Source: Nodosilinea sp. FACHB-141 (lineage in GTDB: Bacteria; Cyanobacteriota; Cyanobacteriia; Phormidesmidales; Phormidesmidaceae). From it: 64,000 nt of DNA. The position numbers and the translations under genes were made by a program. Positions within the stretch are counted from its first letter, which is position 1. Each line of letters opens with the position of its first letter. Positions 1 through 8,721 of this stretch are shown one piece after another. The stretch covers positions 62,001-126,000 of the forward strand of contig NZ_JACJPP010000021.1 in assembly GCF_014696135.1 (NCBI RefSeq), written 5' to 3'. A model generated the notes under the pieces. That model worked only from the letters and a program-made list of their open reading frames with translations. It did not search any database and was not told the origin of the DNA.

Positions 1-447
1 CGGACTTTTGAGAAGAGGTGTGAGGCATGGGGAATGGTTCTCCTGTGCATTTGTGTTTATCGTAACAAAGTCTTAAAATCTCTTCTCAGAAAAGTTCTGA
101 ATTTGAGAGAATTCACCATCAATATATGATGAAGCCCTGGCATGGCCTATGGGGCAGTGGTTTCATAAAGTTAAAAAATTAGCTCCCCGTAGGTTGGTGA
201 AATGCAGCGAAACCCAGCGCCGGACTGGGTTTTGTTGAATTCTGCGATCGCGCCATTCGACTCAGTAGATTGCAAATTCTCCGCAGGCCTCACCCCCGGC
301 CCCTCTCGCAGGGATGAGAGGGGAGCCGGAATCAGACTTCAAAGCCCTCTTTCAACTTGGGAGAGGGATGTAGGGTGGGGGCTAGATGAAGACAAGAAAG
401 CATGTCTGTAATCTGCTGAACCTACATATTCAACTTTGATAAACCAT
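1..447. other. Intergenic region with dispersed-repeat debris
   Basis: No convincing gene is visible here. The right part is built of short inverted repeats: CCCCTCTC/GAGAGGGG at 300-323 and CCCTCT/AGAGGG at 345-367. A copy of a second repeat lies at 188-217. These are the kind of palindromic filler seen between cyanobacterial genes. The left 180 bases are AT-richer and show nothing recognisable. A 69-codon frame runs through the repeat, but its translation is simply the repeat itself. Confidence 0.6.
188..217 (+). repeat. Dispersed repeat, copy 1
   Basis: The stretch CGTAGGTTGG followed by GTGAAA-like and GAAACCCA-like blocks matches, in inverted orientation, the sequence at 8505-8536. Each copy has imperfect GGTT/AACC-type dyad symmetry, so it could fold as a hairpin. 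No open reading frame depends on it. The match was found by eye and its copy number in the genome is unknown. Confidence 0.55.
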
Positions 448-1629
448 TTAGGCATTCGACAGTCGAGCCATCGCTTGACCGGCCAATGCGGCGTGGGTCT
501 CGGCCAGCAGATGCGGAATTTTCTCGGCGTGAGGGCTGCGGCATAGGCATTCGGATAGATCTACCTGGCTCAGATTCTCGGCCTTTTCGCCAGGGAACCA
601 GTGACCCGCGTTGCCCAGCATGTTGTAGCGAGCCTTGGCGTAGTCTTCCATATCAAAGGCGAGCAGCAGGTTGCGCAGCCGCAAAATAGCAGGGATGTTG
701 ATGTGGCCCGGAGTCTCGTCGGCGCTGGGCAAACCGATTTTCCAGGTGTGCAGCCAGTCCTCGCCCAGTACAGTTTGGGCGTGGCGGTGCAGGCGATCGA
801 GCACGGGTTTGAGGTGCGCGTCGGCGTCTTCTAGCAGAGGCAGGGTCTTGAGGTGTTCGTCAAAATCAGTGGGGCGCGCCGCACCAATGCTGAGGGTGTG
901 CACCTGGGGATGGCTGAGGCAAAACAGATCGTTGAACACCATTGGGCTGAGCGGATTGCACAGGTCCACTAGCTTGGCCGGGGGACTGTAGAGGTGGCCC
1001 CCTTTATCGGATGGGCTAATGATGAAGACGCCGACATCGTGGCGCTGGGCGGTGTCGAGCGCAGCCCAGTTATCCTGATTCACGTAGTACCAGTGCAGGT
1101 TGACGTAGTCGAAGGCATCGGAGGCGATCGCTTGCTGAATCACTGCCGTCGGCGCATGGGTCGAAAAGCCAATAAACCGCACCCGCCCCTGGCGCTGAAA
1201 CTCGCGAGCCACCTCCATGCAGCCGCTAGGACGCAGGGTCCAATCTAAAATTTCGGCGGTGTTGATGCCGTGGAGGCCAAGCAGGTCGACAGTGTCTAAG
1301 CGCAGGTTGGCCAGCGATTGAGTTAGATTTTGGCGAAACTCAGCGGGGTCAGCCGTGGGGGAGACTTTAGTTTGCACAATCAGGCTCTCTCGCTCTAACC
1401 CCGGCAAAATCTGTCCCAGCTGAATTTCAGACGTGCCATAGCCCCGCGCGGTTTCGATATGGTTAATGCCCACCTCCAGCGCTCGGCGAATAGTGGCCTC
1501 TAAATTCTCCTGATTCTTGCGAGGAATATCGGTTGGCGGTACATCTTTCCATGAGTGCTGATACCGCATGCCACCGCAGGAAAATACGGGCATCTGAAGC
1601 TCAGTGCGACCAAAGCGGCGGTACTGCAT
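448..1629 (-). CDS. Aldo/keto reductase
   Basis: This 393-residue protein has the aldo/keto reductase TIM-barrel pattern and should reduce carbonyl substrates with NADPH in the cytoplasm; the substrate is unknown. Family signposts are the start MQYRRFGRTEL, the active-site region ARGYGTSEIQLG near residue 60, a lysine in VQTKVS, LLGLHG carrying the expected histidine, and GFSTH in the barrel. The usual catalytic Asp in the DTA-x-x-YG motif is Glu here (IETARGYG), which is worth noting but may be normal for this subfamily. The C-terminal extension of about 100 residues contains two cysteines (ECLC), fewer than the four that ferredoxin-like AKRs carry, so an Fe-S cluster is not supported. The gene is monocistronic and divergent from the catalase gene. 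Confidence 0.9.
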   Translation of the reverse strand: MQYRRFGRTELQMPVFSCGGMRYQHSWKDVPPTDIPRKNQENLEATIRRALEVGINHIETARGYGTSEIQLGQILPGLERESLIVQTKVSPTADPAEFRQNLTQSLANLRLDTVDLLGLHGINTAEILDWTLRPSGCMEVAREFQRQGRVRFIGFSTHAPTAVIQQAIASDAFDYVNLHWYYVNQDNWAALDTAQRHDVGVFIISPSDKGGHLYSPPAKLVDLCNPLSPMVFNDLFCLSHPQVHTLSIGAARPTDFDEHLKTLPLLEDADAHLKPVLDRLHRHAQTVLGEDWLHTWKIGLPSADETPGHINIPAILRLRNLLLAFDMEDYAKARYNMLGNAGHWFPGEKAENLSQVDLSECLCRSPHAEKIPHLLAETHAALAGQAMARLSNA

Positions 1630-1974
1630 AGGAGAATTTCACAAAAGGGCAAAGGGCTATCCCTCACGGTAGTTAAGGGATTGCTGGTTGTAAAGGTGCG
1701 CCTGAGGCAGGGGTGAGAAGAAAGGAGGTTGTAGGAATGCTCAGCCCGTCGAACAACAATGTAACCACAGAGACTAAAGCGTTCTACTAATTTAGCAGGA
1801 GGAGCAGATAGACCTTTAGCACGAGCCTCTCTACAGCTATGGGGGCAGATTGATCAAGAGTGCGTTTTAATGACCCCTTTGAGAGATAAGAAACCATTTT
1901 CATTTCGCAACCATGTGTGCAGTAGAGGAGCAAACTTCTAATGCTCTTTCCAATGCTGTTCACCAAAAAGATTC
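1630..1974. promoter_or_regulatory. Divergent intergenic region, AKR / Mn-catalase
   Basis: These 345 bases must hold the promoters of both divergent genes. Three Shine-Dalgarno-like purine runs lie on the plus strand: AAGGAGG near 1722, AGGAGGAG near 1799 and GAGGAG at 1925-1930. The first precedes a 17-codon frame (1738-1791). The third precedes an ATG at 1941 opening a 23-codon frame that ends at 2012, overlapping the catalase start. No clear -35/-10 pair could be assigned by eye. Confidence 0.4.
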
Positions 1975-2829
1975 ATGTTTTACCACAAGAAGCGCTTGCA
2001 ATATTTCACTAAGCCTGAAAAGCCCGATCCGGTTTATGCAAAACAGCTACAAGAGTTGATTGGCGGGCCTTTCGGTGAAATGTCTGTGATGATGCAGTAC
2101 CTATTTCAAGGCTGGAACTGCCGAGGTCCTGCAAAATACAAAGACATGATGCTCGACATTGGCACCGAGGAAATTGGCCACGTTGAGATGTTGGCCAATA
2201 TGATTGCTCATTTGGTTGACAAAGCCCCTGCGGATGTTCAAGAAAAATCCGCTTTGGACCCCATTGTAGAAGGGGTAATGGGCGGCATGAAAACTGAAGA
2301 TATCATCATGTCTAGCATGAACCCCAAACATGCCATCGTAGCTGGCGGTGGTGCGCTGCCCGCCGACAGCACAGGCTATCCCTGGAACGGTAACTACATC
2401 GTGGCCTCGGGCAACCTGATGGCTGACTTTTACTCCAACGTGCAGGCTGAAGCTCAGGGCCGTCTCCAGGCCGTGCGCCTGTACGAAATGTCTACCGACC
2501 CCGGCGTCAAAGACACCTTGAGCTACATGATTGCTCGCGATACTATGCACCAAAATCAGTGGCTGGCAGCGATCGAAGAACTCAAGGCCGATGGCTTAGA
2601 AGACGTGCCGGTGCCCAGCCGATTCTCGCGATCGCAGGAGAAACAGGACGTCTCTTACCAGTTCTGGAATCTGTCAGAAGGCACCGAAAGCGAGCAGGGG
2701 CGTTGGGCCAAAGGTCCTAGCCCTGATGGCAAAGGTGAGTTTGAGTATCTGGAAAATCCAGAACCTCAAGGTCCTGAGGGTGAGGCTCCGATTCCCAACC
2801 CCAAACTTTACTCCACTCCTAAGAAGTAG
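1975..2829 (+). CDS. Manganese-containing (non-haem) catalase
   Basis: This 284-residue protein is a dimanganese catalase that disproportionates hydrogen peroxide. The N-terminus FYHKKRLQY and the ferritin-like helices carrying the metal-ligand glutamates are typical: EMSVMMQYLFQ near residue 35 and EEIGHVEMLANMIAHLV near residue 65, followed by a later helix with NVQAEAQGRLQAVRLYEM. The proline-rich C-terminal tail (roughly 255-284) is also usual for cyanobacterial members. The ATG at 1975 is the only possible start, since the frame is closed upstream at 1939-1941. It has no Shine-Dalgarno sequence of its own, so translation may depend on a short upstream frame that overlaps the start. A very stable hairpin lies 36 bases after the stop. 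Confidence 0.95.
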   Translation: MFYHKKRLQYFTKPEKPDPVYAKQLQELIGGPFGEMSVMMQYLFQGWNCRGPAKYKDMMLDIGTEEIGHVEMLANMIAHLVDKAPADVQEKSALDPIVEGVMGGMKTEDIIMSSMNPKHAIVAGGGALPADSTGYPWNGNYIVASGNLMADFYSNVQAEAQGRLQAVRLYEMSTDPGVKDTLSYMIARDTMHQNQWLAAIEELKADGLEDVPVPSRFSRSQEKQDVSYQFWNLSEGTESEQGRWAKGPSPDGKGEFEYLENPEPQGPEGEAPIPNPKLYSTPKK

Positions 2830-2864
2830 AGTTTCTTGACGCTCAAGCGTAAGTGTTGCTAGAC

Positions 2865-2904
2865 GTTGCACCCTGCGGCGCGCCGACGCGCCGCAGGGTG
2901 CAAC
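2865..2904. terminator. 18-bp perfect stem hairpin after the catalase gene
   Basis: Two 18-base arms (2865-2882 and 2887-2904, beginning GTTGCACCCTGC) pair perfectly around the loop CCGA. The stem is extremely GC-rich. No T-run follows on either strand, so it is either a non-canonical terminator or a dispersed palindromic repeat. Confidence 0.6.
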
Positions 2905-3187
2905 TGTGCTGTTAGATTCTGCATTGCCTCAATCGAATCTGTCTGCAAAATGCCTAGGAACCCAAGGTGAGGTTCGAGGTGGTGGGCACGCCGTTTTTGG
3001 AACAGTTCTGTGCGATCGCTATGTCCGGGAGTAGCCCCTATTGCACCCCAGTCAATCAGACCATTCTGACCCTGCACATGGAACGACACCTATCGCAGGT
3101 GGTTTAACGTGAGGAATGCTAAGCCACTGCTGCTCAAACTCTGTGGACGTTGGCAGCGAGCTTTTAGGGTTGATCATTTGCTCTTAA

Positions 3188-3223
3188 GTTTAGGATGCTG
3201 GGCGATCGCCCAGCATCCTAAAC
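3188..3223. terminator. 36-bp perfect palindrome centred on HIP1
   Basis: The sequence is self-complementary over 36 bases from GTTTAGGATG to CATCCTAAAC, with GCGATCGC exactly at the centre. It lies 38 bases beyond the stop codon of rpiA on the minus strand, so it probably ends that transcript as a cruciform or hairpin. No T-tract follows. Confidence 0.6.
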
Positions 3224-3261
3224 CTCATTCGGAACCCGCAAGCAGAAGCCCTAGGTTCGCT

Positions 3262-3969
3262 TTACAGCTTGCGAACGCTAGCCTGGCCGTCTTTGACTTC
3301 GCCTACCAACACTTCGGTGGCTACGCCCACAAAAAGGCCGTTGTCGAGCACTCCGGGGATATTATTGATGGTCTTTTCTAAGCCCGCAGGGTCGTCGATC
3401 GCATCAAATTTCACGTCTAAAATCATGTTGCCCTGGTCGGTGATGACGGGACCGTCTTTTTTAATGCCCATGCGCAAGTCGGGCTTGCCGCCGAGGGCTT
3501 CCAACGCCTTGGAAACCGGGGTAACGGCCAACGGCATGACTTCCACGGGCAAAGCGAAGGTTGTGCCCAGTTTATCCACCAGCTTCGAGCTATCGACAAC
3601 GACGATAAATTCTTTGGCAAGGGAATCGACGATTTTCTCGCGGGTGTGGGCAGCGCCACCTCCCTTCACCAAGTTCATTTGAGGGTCAACTTCGTCGGCT
3701 CCATCAATAGCCAAAGCAATCTCGTCGCCTTCGTCAAGCGTGGTGAGGGGAATGCCGTACTGCTTGGCCAGCACTGACGCTTGAAAGGAGGTGGGCACGC
3801 CCTTGATGTTGCTGATTTCGCCGCTAGCTAGCCGCTCGCCAATGAACTGGATGGCATACGCGGTAGTCGACCCAGTACCTAGGCCTACCACCGTGTTTGA
3901 CTGCACCCGCGCCGCCGCCTGGCGACCCACTTCCTGCTTCATCAACTTGACAGGATCCATCTCGGTCAT
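3262..3969 (-). CDS. rpiA: Ribose-5-phosphate isomerase A
   Basis: This 235-residue enzyme interconverts ribose 5-phosphate and ribulose 5-phosphate in the pentose phosphate pathway and Calvin cycle. The family motifs are all present: [14 protein letters not shown] for phosphate binding near residue 28, [18 protein letters not shown] with the catalytic acidic residues near residue 87, and [12 protein letters not shown]. Length and order match RpiA closely. The gene is alone between intergenic regions, with a large palindrome after its stop. Confidence 0.97.
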   Translation of the reverse strand: MTEMDPVKLMKQEVGRQAAARVQSNTVVGLGTGSTTAYAIQFIGERLASGEISNIKGVPTSFQASVLAKQYGIPLTTLDEGDEIALAIDGADEVDPQMNLVKGGGAAHTREKIVDSLAKEFIVVVDSSKLVDKLGTTFALPVEVMPLAVTPVSKALEALGGKPDLRMGIKKDGPVITDQGNMILDVKFDAIDDPAGLEKTINNIPGVLDNGLFVGVATEVLVGEVKDGQASVRKL

Positions 3970-4064
3970 GGCTCTAGTTCCTCTTGCAAATCACTGCGTT
4001 TTCGGGATCTAGCATGACCTAAAGCGGGGCGGCTGCATAGGGAGGGGTAAGGGGTGGGTGAGTA

Positions 4065-4080
4065 GATGGGTGGATGGGTG
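4065..4080. repeat. G-rich 8-bp tandem duplication
   Basis: GATGGGTG occurs twice in tandem within a longer G/T-rich stretch (about 4045-4086) in the gap between rpiA and the hydrolase gene. It resembles the short tandem repeats seen in cyanobacterial intergenic DNA. No function can be assigned. Confidence 0.5.
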
Positions 4081-4208
4081 GGGGATGTTTCAATTTGTTG
4101 GGATTCTTGATGCTGGGAAGGGGGGTGATCCGCTTTGAAGTAGGAGCCTCTGACTCGCTAACATCGTAGAGTGGGTAGTGCCCACCATCCTCAACTGGGC
4201 TTTGTGCC

Positions 4209-5150
4209 GTGCCTCAACCTCCAACGTTACTCAGCAGTTTATCTTCTGGCCTCAGCGAGGCGGGCTATCAGCGCTTTTGGCACTGGCGGGGCTGGCGCAT
4301 TCGCTACTGGTTTCACCCTGGGCCAGGGGATGCAGCGGTTCCGCCAGTGCTGCTGATTCACGGGTTTGGGGCCAACCTTAACCAGTGGCGGCACAACTTG
4401 CCGGCCTTGAGTCGGGTGGCTCCGGTGTATGCCATTGACCTGCTAGGTTTCGGCGATTCTGAGAAGGCGGCAACGCTCTACGGCGCAGAGCTGTGGGCGG
4501 CGCAGGTGGCAGATTTCATTCGTCAGGTAATTGGTCAGCCAGTAGCACTGTTGGGCCATTCCCTCGGGGCTTTAGTGGCGCTAACGGCTGCCCACAACCA
4601 CCCTGATTGGGTGAAGCAGCTGGCGCTGATTACTCTGCCGTTGGAGGCCAACCGCGAGGATCTGGTGGCGGGCTGGGTGGCGGCTTTGGCGCTGCGAGTC
4701 GAGAGTTGGGTGGCCAACCCGCTGCTGATGCGATCGCTCTTTGCCCTGGTGCGTCGTCCCAGCATTTTGCGGCGAGCGCTGGCGGGCATCTACACAGTGG
4801 CTGAACGGGTAGACGATGACCTAGTGAATTTATTTGCGCTGCCCCCCAACGATCGCGGTGCGGCCCGAACGCTTTGTTATCTGGTGCGATCGCGCACCAA
4901 TTCCAGCTTTAGCCCCTCAGTCAAAGACATGGTCGCCACGCTGCCGGTACCCACACTGCTGCTCTGGGGCGACCAAGACCGTGTCATCCCTGTAGCGCTG
5001 GCCGCAGGGTTAACGGCCCTAAACCCGCAGCTTTCCCTAGAGGTGGTGCCCGATGGTGGCCACTGCCTCTATGACGAATCTGACGTTGACTTCAACGCTC
5101 GCATACAGGTATGGCTGCAGGGAGCAAGCCTATCTTTGCAGCAGTCCTAA
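4209..5150 (+). CDS. Alpha/beta-fold hydrolase
   Basis: This 313-residue protein has the alpha/beta hydrolase fold. It shows the oxyanion region LLIHGFGANLNQWRHNL near residue 50, the nucleophile elbow ALLGHSLGALVA with Ser in G-H-S-L-G near residue 118, the acid region LLLWGDQDRVIP near residue 255, and the histidine in GGHCLYDE near residue 286. The catalytic triad is therefore complete. The substrate is unknown; similar cyanobacterial proteins are often annotated as haloperoxidase- or esterase-like. The GTG at 4209 is a plausible start with weak ribosome-binding support. Its stop lies six bases from the end of the convergent kinase gene. Confidence 0.88.
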   Translation: MPQPPTLLSSLSSGLSEAGYQRFWHWRGWRIRYWFHPGPGDAAVPPVLLIHGFGANLNQWRHNLPALSRVAPVYAIDLLGFGDSEKAATLYGAELWAAQVADFIRQVIGQPVALLGHSLGALVALTAAHNHPDWVKQLALITLPLEANREDLVAGWVAALALRVESWVANPLLMRSLFALVRRPSILRRALAGIYTVAERVDDDLVNLFALPPNDRGAARTLCYLVRSRTNSSFSPSVKDMVATLPVPTLLLWGDQDRVIPVALAAGLTALNPQLSLEVVPDGGHCLYDESDVDFNARIQVWLQGASLSLQQS

Positions 5151-5156
5151 GGTTGC

Positions 5157-6260
5157 CTAGGGCCGCGACACCGGCCCTGCAGAACGCCCCTGCTCTTGGG
5201 GCAGCGCTCGCTTTTTGCGCCACTTGCGAATCGCCTGGGCCTCCCGCTGAATGGGGGTCAAATAGGCATCGCTGGGTAGATCAGCAGACTGATCGCCAAA
5301 TTCGTCGGGCGGGTGCTGACGCGTATTCATGCAGCCGGCCAGCACGTCGAGGTGGGGCTCTAGCTCCAGGGCGCGCTCCAGCTCGTCGATGGTGGTGTAG
5401 CGGTCCTGGGAGTCGGGCAGCAGCATGCGATCGAGCACCATGGTCAGGTGGGGGCTGACGGTGACCGTGTGGTGCCAGCGAATCACCCCGCTGTGGGGGT
5501 CTTGGTCAAACTCGATGGGGGTGCGGGCGGTGAGCAGATATAGGCAGGTCATGCCCAGGGCGTAGACGTCGCTGGCGTAGCAAGGGCGCAGGGCTAGCTG
5601 CTCGGGCGGGGCAAAGCCAGGGGTGCCGACAAACTGGGTGGCCGGAGCCTGCATCGAGCCTTGCTCCTCCACGTCGGACAGGAACTCGCGCACGGCCCCA
5701 AAGTCGATCAGCACCAGGCGGCGATCGCGCTCACTGCGAATAATATTGGGGGGCTTAATGTCGCGGTGAATGATGCGATTGCGGTGAATGAACTTCACCA
5801 CCGGAATAATTTCACGCAGAAAATATTTGACCTGGGCCTCGGTTAACCGCCCGGCACGACGCACCTCTTGGGCCAGGGTTTCGCCATGCACGTACTCCTG
5901 CACCAGGTAAAATTCGCCCCCAGTGGTGAAGTAGTCAAGCAGCTGCGGAATCTGCGAATGGCTGCCAAGATTAGCCAAGGCCCGAGCCTCGCGGCGAAAC
6001 CGTACCTTGGCGCGCTCTAGGGATAGCTCACTGCCCGCTTTGGGGCAAAGTTGCTTAATCACGCAGTAGGGTTCCCCGGGCAGGGTGGCGTTTTGAGCTA
6101 AATAGGTAACACCAAAACCGCCCTGGCCCAGCTTCTTCAGCACGCGGTAGCGATCGCGAAACAGCCGGTGCGACTGGTAATAGTGGCGAATTTCAGAATT
6201 GGCTGCCCGGTCGAGGGCTTGGCCCGGTGAATTGACCATATATGCTTGTCCTGGCCTCAA
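5157..6260 (-). CDS. Serine/threonine protein kinase
   Basis: This 367-residue Hanks-type kinase contains the glycine loop LGQGGFGVTYLA (44-55), ATP-binding Lys69 in CVIKQ, the catalytic loop HRDIKPPN (165-172), DFGAVRE at 186 and an APPEQ-like activation segment. All catalytic residues are present, so an active kinase is expected. After the kinase domain only a short, low-complexity, basic tail remains, with no transmembrane or sensor domain, so it is probably cytoplasmic. A start at Met8 (6239) is also possible. The gene converges with the hydrolase gene six bases away. Substrates are unknown. Confidence 0.93.
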   Translation of the reverse strand: MRPGQAYMVNSPGQALDRAANSEIRHYYQSHRLFRDRYRVLKKLGQGGFGVTYLAQNATLPGEPYCVIKQLCPKAGSELSLERAKVRFRREARALANLGSHSQIPQLLDYFTTGGEFYLVQEYVHGETLAQEVRRAGRLTEAQVKYFLREIIPVVKFIHRNRIIHRDIKPPNIIRSERDRRLVLIDFGAVREFLSDVEEQGSMQAPATQFVGTPGFAPPEQLALRPCYASDVYALGMTCLYLLTARTPIEFDQDPHSGVIRWHHTVTVSPHLTMVLDRMLLPDSQDRYTTIDELERALELEPHLDVLAGCMNTRQHPPDEFGDQSADLPSDAYLTPIQREAQAIRKWRKKRALPQEQGRSAGPVSRP

Positions 6261-6706
6261 AAGAGGGGAAGATGCCTGTTTCCCGGTTCAATGATGAGCC
6301 AACCGGGCCGTAGCCCAATGGCAGCTAAAAATGCGCAGGAACACAAAACGCTAGTACATCCGGAGCTAACCGCAGTGCAGGGTTATCCACTACCTTACCA
6401 ATTCTCCCAACAATACTTAGAAACTTAATAGTTGAGTGGCGGCAATACTACATTAGTAGCAACGATTGAAATTAGGGTATCACGACAGGCCAGCTCTACT
6501 CAGCTATAGGTCTCATCTCTATCCAAAGGTGGACTTTTCCTCCGGAAGGATTTGGCTCCTGTGTTGATCGGGCGATGCCGAGACTGTTTTTTCCGCATTG
6601 CCCCCTTAGGTAGCATGCCCCAAAGCGACCTCGTCGCAACGGTTAGAACCATTCCAGGGATCTGACCACAACGGATCCCCTCTCCTGCGTGGCCTCTAAA
6701 GTTTCA
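6261..6706. other. Intergenic region upstream of the kinase gene
   Basis: 446 bases lie between the kinase gene start and the end of the ATPase gene, both on the minus strand. The region holds the kinase promoter and probably the ATPase terminator; a 6-bp stem (GGGATC/GATCCC) occurs at 6657-6679. A 60-codon plus-strand frame at its left edge has no family resemblance. Nothing else is recognised. Confidence 0.4.
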
Positions 6707-8428
6707 TTAAAACCCCAGATCGGCACGGGCCATTTCTGAGGCTTTAAACACCACCTCGTCAGGCAGCTCTTCCCAGGCAGTGGCTCCTACTTGAGTATAA
6801 AAAGTGCTGTCGTAGGGACGGGTGCGCACCACCACGGGCATGGGCACGGCATGGCCCAGTACCAGGGCCTGCTGCTTGGAGTCGAGCTTGGCCAGCACCG
6901 ATCGCAAACTCTGCCCCCCCGACACACCGGTAAAGATAGCGTCAATATCTTTCTCGTCGTTGAGTAGGGCGGTGATGCGGGTGCCAATTTGCGACATCAC
7001 CTCATTGTCAATGCCCGAGGGCCGTTGATCAACTACCAGCAGGGTGACAAAATATTTGCGCATTTCTCGGGCAATGGTGCCAAAGATGGTCTGCCGCGCT
7101 GTGGCTGGGTCGAGAAAGCGGTGGGCCTCTTCGATGGTGATCATCAGCTGACGGGGCCTGTCCACCACGTTCTTGGTCTGCAAGAAGCGATCGGCCTTTT
7201 TGACGTAGCTGGCGTGGATGCGCCGGGCAATTACGTTGGTGGCCAACATGTAAGCCAGCATGTTCGACTGGGAGCCAAACTCCACCACCACATGCTTGCC
7301 CTCGTCGATGGCTGCGAGAATCTGGGTGATGTAGTTGGTGCCGCTGGCCGCCTTCATATATTTAATGTCGGCCAGTCGGGTGAGCTTGCGCTGCAGCGCC
7401 ATGATTGATGACTTGCTGCCCATCTTGGTCTCGCAGAATTCCTGGATCTCCTCGTTGGTCATGGTTAGCAGGCGATTGATCCAGGCCTTGCCAAACTCGT
7501 TGCGCAGAATGATGGCGTTTTCCAGGCTGGCCTCCGATAGATTCAGCTCGCCCCGCACCAGATTCAGGTCTTCCACATCGATCTGGTCAAAGCTGATGTA
7601 TAGCTCCTGGGCATCGCGCACGCCGCGTCGCTGGGTAGCCTCGGGGTCGAGGGTAAACATCTGCACCTGACCAGGAAACAGCTGCCTCAGCCCCTTGACG
7701 GTGCTAAACTGCTTGCCCTCGCTAACGGCCTCCCAGCCGTACTCGGAGTGCATGTCAAAGATCAAATTGACTGCCGCCTGGCGTTGAATAATGCCCGCCA
7801 GCAGCAGCCGGGTGAGAAACGATTTGCCCGTACCCGACTTACCAAAAATGCCGTTGCTGCGCTCCACAAAGCGATCGAGATCCAGACAGACTGGCACCTC
7901 CATGTCGATGGGTTGACCGATCGCAAAGTTCCGCCGATGGGGGTCATCTTCCCAACCAAAGATGATGCGAAAGTCGCGATCGCTGGCGTCATACACTTGA
8001 CTAAAGTGGGCCGGAATCGTCTTCACTGGCAGCAATTCCACGTCAGCGCTACTCTGCACTTCCATCGATCCGTAGCTGCTGTCAGCCCCTTTTTTCTTCG
8101 CCTTTCCCTTGCTCCCTACTCCCTCACTCTCCTGCTGCGTAAACATCAGCATCGGCGTCAGGTTGATCGTGCCGTAGGTGCCCGTCCCGGCCAGCACCTC
8201 CTGCAAAAACAGGTTCGACGGCTCTGGCGGATGGGCCAAAATGCGCTGGCTGCCGGTGCCTAAGGTGACGTCGGTGAGCATGCAGAAAAACTGCGATCGC
8301 TGCCCCTGCACCACCAGAAACTTGCCCACCCGCATGTCTTCTACCGAAATATCGGGGTGCAGGCGCACCTCTAGCCCCTGGCTCAGCGAACCCTGGATGA
8401 CCGACCCCAGCGGCTGACTCATCCCCAT
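6707..8428 (-). CDS. HerA-like DUF87 ATPase with HAS-barrel
   Basis: This 573-residue protein belongs to the HerA/FtsK superfamily of hexameric ATPases. The first 180 residues form a HAS-barrel-like beta domain. The ATPase core has Walker A GKSGTGKS at 196-203, the segment NLIFDMHSEYGW, Walker B MITIEEAHRF and the sensor-like region LLVVDQRPSGID, followed by ALLNDEKD. In archaea HerA partners the NurA nuclease in DNA end processing. No nuclease gene lies next to this one, so the role in cyanobacteria is open. Start choice is between Met1 (8428) and Met3 (8422). Upstream at 8505 is a dispersed repeat copy. Confidence 0.88.
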   Translation of the reverse strand: MGMSQPLGSVIQGSLSQGLEVRLHPDISVEDMRVGKFLVVQGQRSQFFCMLTDVTLGTGSQRILAHPPEPSNLFLQEVLAGTGTYGTINLTPMLMFTQQESEGVGSKGKAKKKGADSSYGSMEVQSSADVELLPVKTIPAHFSQVYDASDRDFRIIFGWEDDPHRRNFAIGQPIDMEVPVCLDLDRFVERSNGIFGKSGTGKSFLTRLLLAGIIQRQAAVNLIFDMHSEYGWEAVSEGKQFSTVKGLRQLFPGQVQMFTLDPEATQRRGVRDAQELYISFDQIDVEDLNLVRGELNLSEASLENAIILRNEFGKAWINRLLTMTNEEIQEFCETKMGSKSSIMALQRKLTRLADIKYMKAASGTNYITQILAAIDEGKHVVVEFGSQSNMLAYMLATNVIARRIHASYVKKADRFLQTKNVVDRPRQLMITIEEAHRFLDPATARQTIFGTIAREMRKYFVTLLVVDQRPSGIDNEVMSQIGTRITALLNDEKDIDAIFTGVSGGQSLRSVLAKLDSKQQALVLGHAVPMPVVVRTRPYDSTFYTQVGATAWEELPDEVVFKASEMARADLGF

Positions 8429-8504
8429 CAGGCAGTCCTCGTACGTATTGTGTTGCCCCTAAGGGCTTAGAGTGGAGCGCCAGCGGCACACAACATGCCT
8501 TGGA

Positions 8505-8536
8505 GTTGGGTTCCACTTTGTTTCACCCAACCTACG
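8505..8536 (-). repeat. Dispersed repeat, copy 2
   Basis: The inverted counterpart of 188-217. It reads GTTGGGTTCC through TTTCACCCAACC, ending CTACG on the plus strand. GTTGGGT and ACCCAAC form an imperfect hairpin. It sits in the 293-base gap upstream of the HerA-like gene. Confidence 0.55.
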
Positions 8537-8721
8537 CAGCCCTTCAGTTTTCTTTTGACGGCGCTTTCGCCTCGTCAACTCCGCCAATTCTAATACACTT
8601 GTCCTGGTTGGCTCAACTTTGATCAAAAATGTCCCGGGCTACCGAGTTCGATAGCTCAGGACAAAATCGTAACCAAGACATTGGCAAGTTCAAAGAGTAG
8701 AGTTAAAACCAAATCAAGCCG

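Larger units (their letters stand above)
2830..3261. other. Intergenic region with two large perfect palindromes
   Basis: The region between the convergent catalase and rpiA genes contains a 40-base hairpin (2865-2904) and a 36-base perfect palindrome (3188-3223), described separately. Between them a minus-strand frame (2859-3089) reads like protein sequence (FHVQGQNGLIDWG, RAHHLEPHLGFLG), but its last residues are a translation of the first hairpin. It could be a truncated gene remnant; its family was not recognised. Confidence 0.45.

Noticed and set aside
202-411. 69-codon plus-strand frame
   Set aside because: Its translation is that of the inverted-repeat sequence; no protein family and no ribosome-binding site.
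2865-3223. Insertion-sequence ends
   Set aside because: The palindromes are not inverted termini of a shared element; they differ in sequence and no transposase lies between them.
6246-6428. 60-codon frame upstream of the kinase gene
   Set aside because: Overlaps the kinase start region, no family features and no ribosome-binding site.
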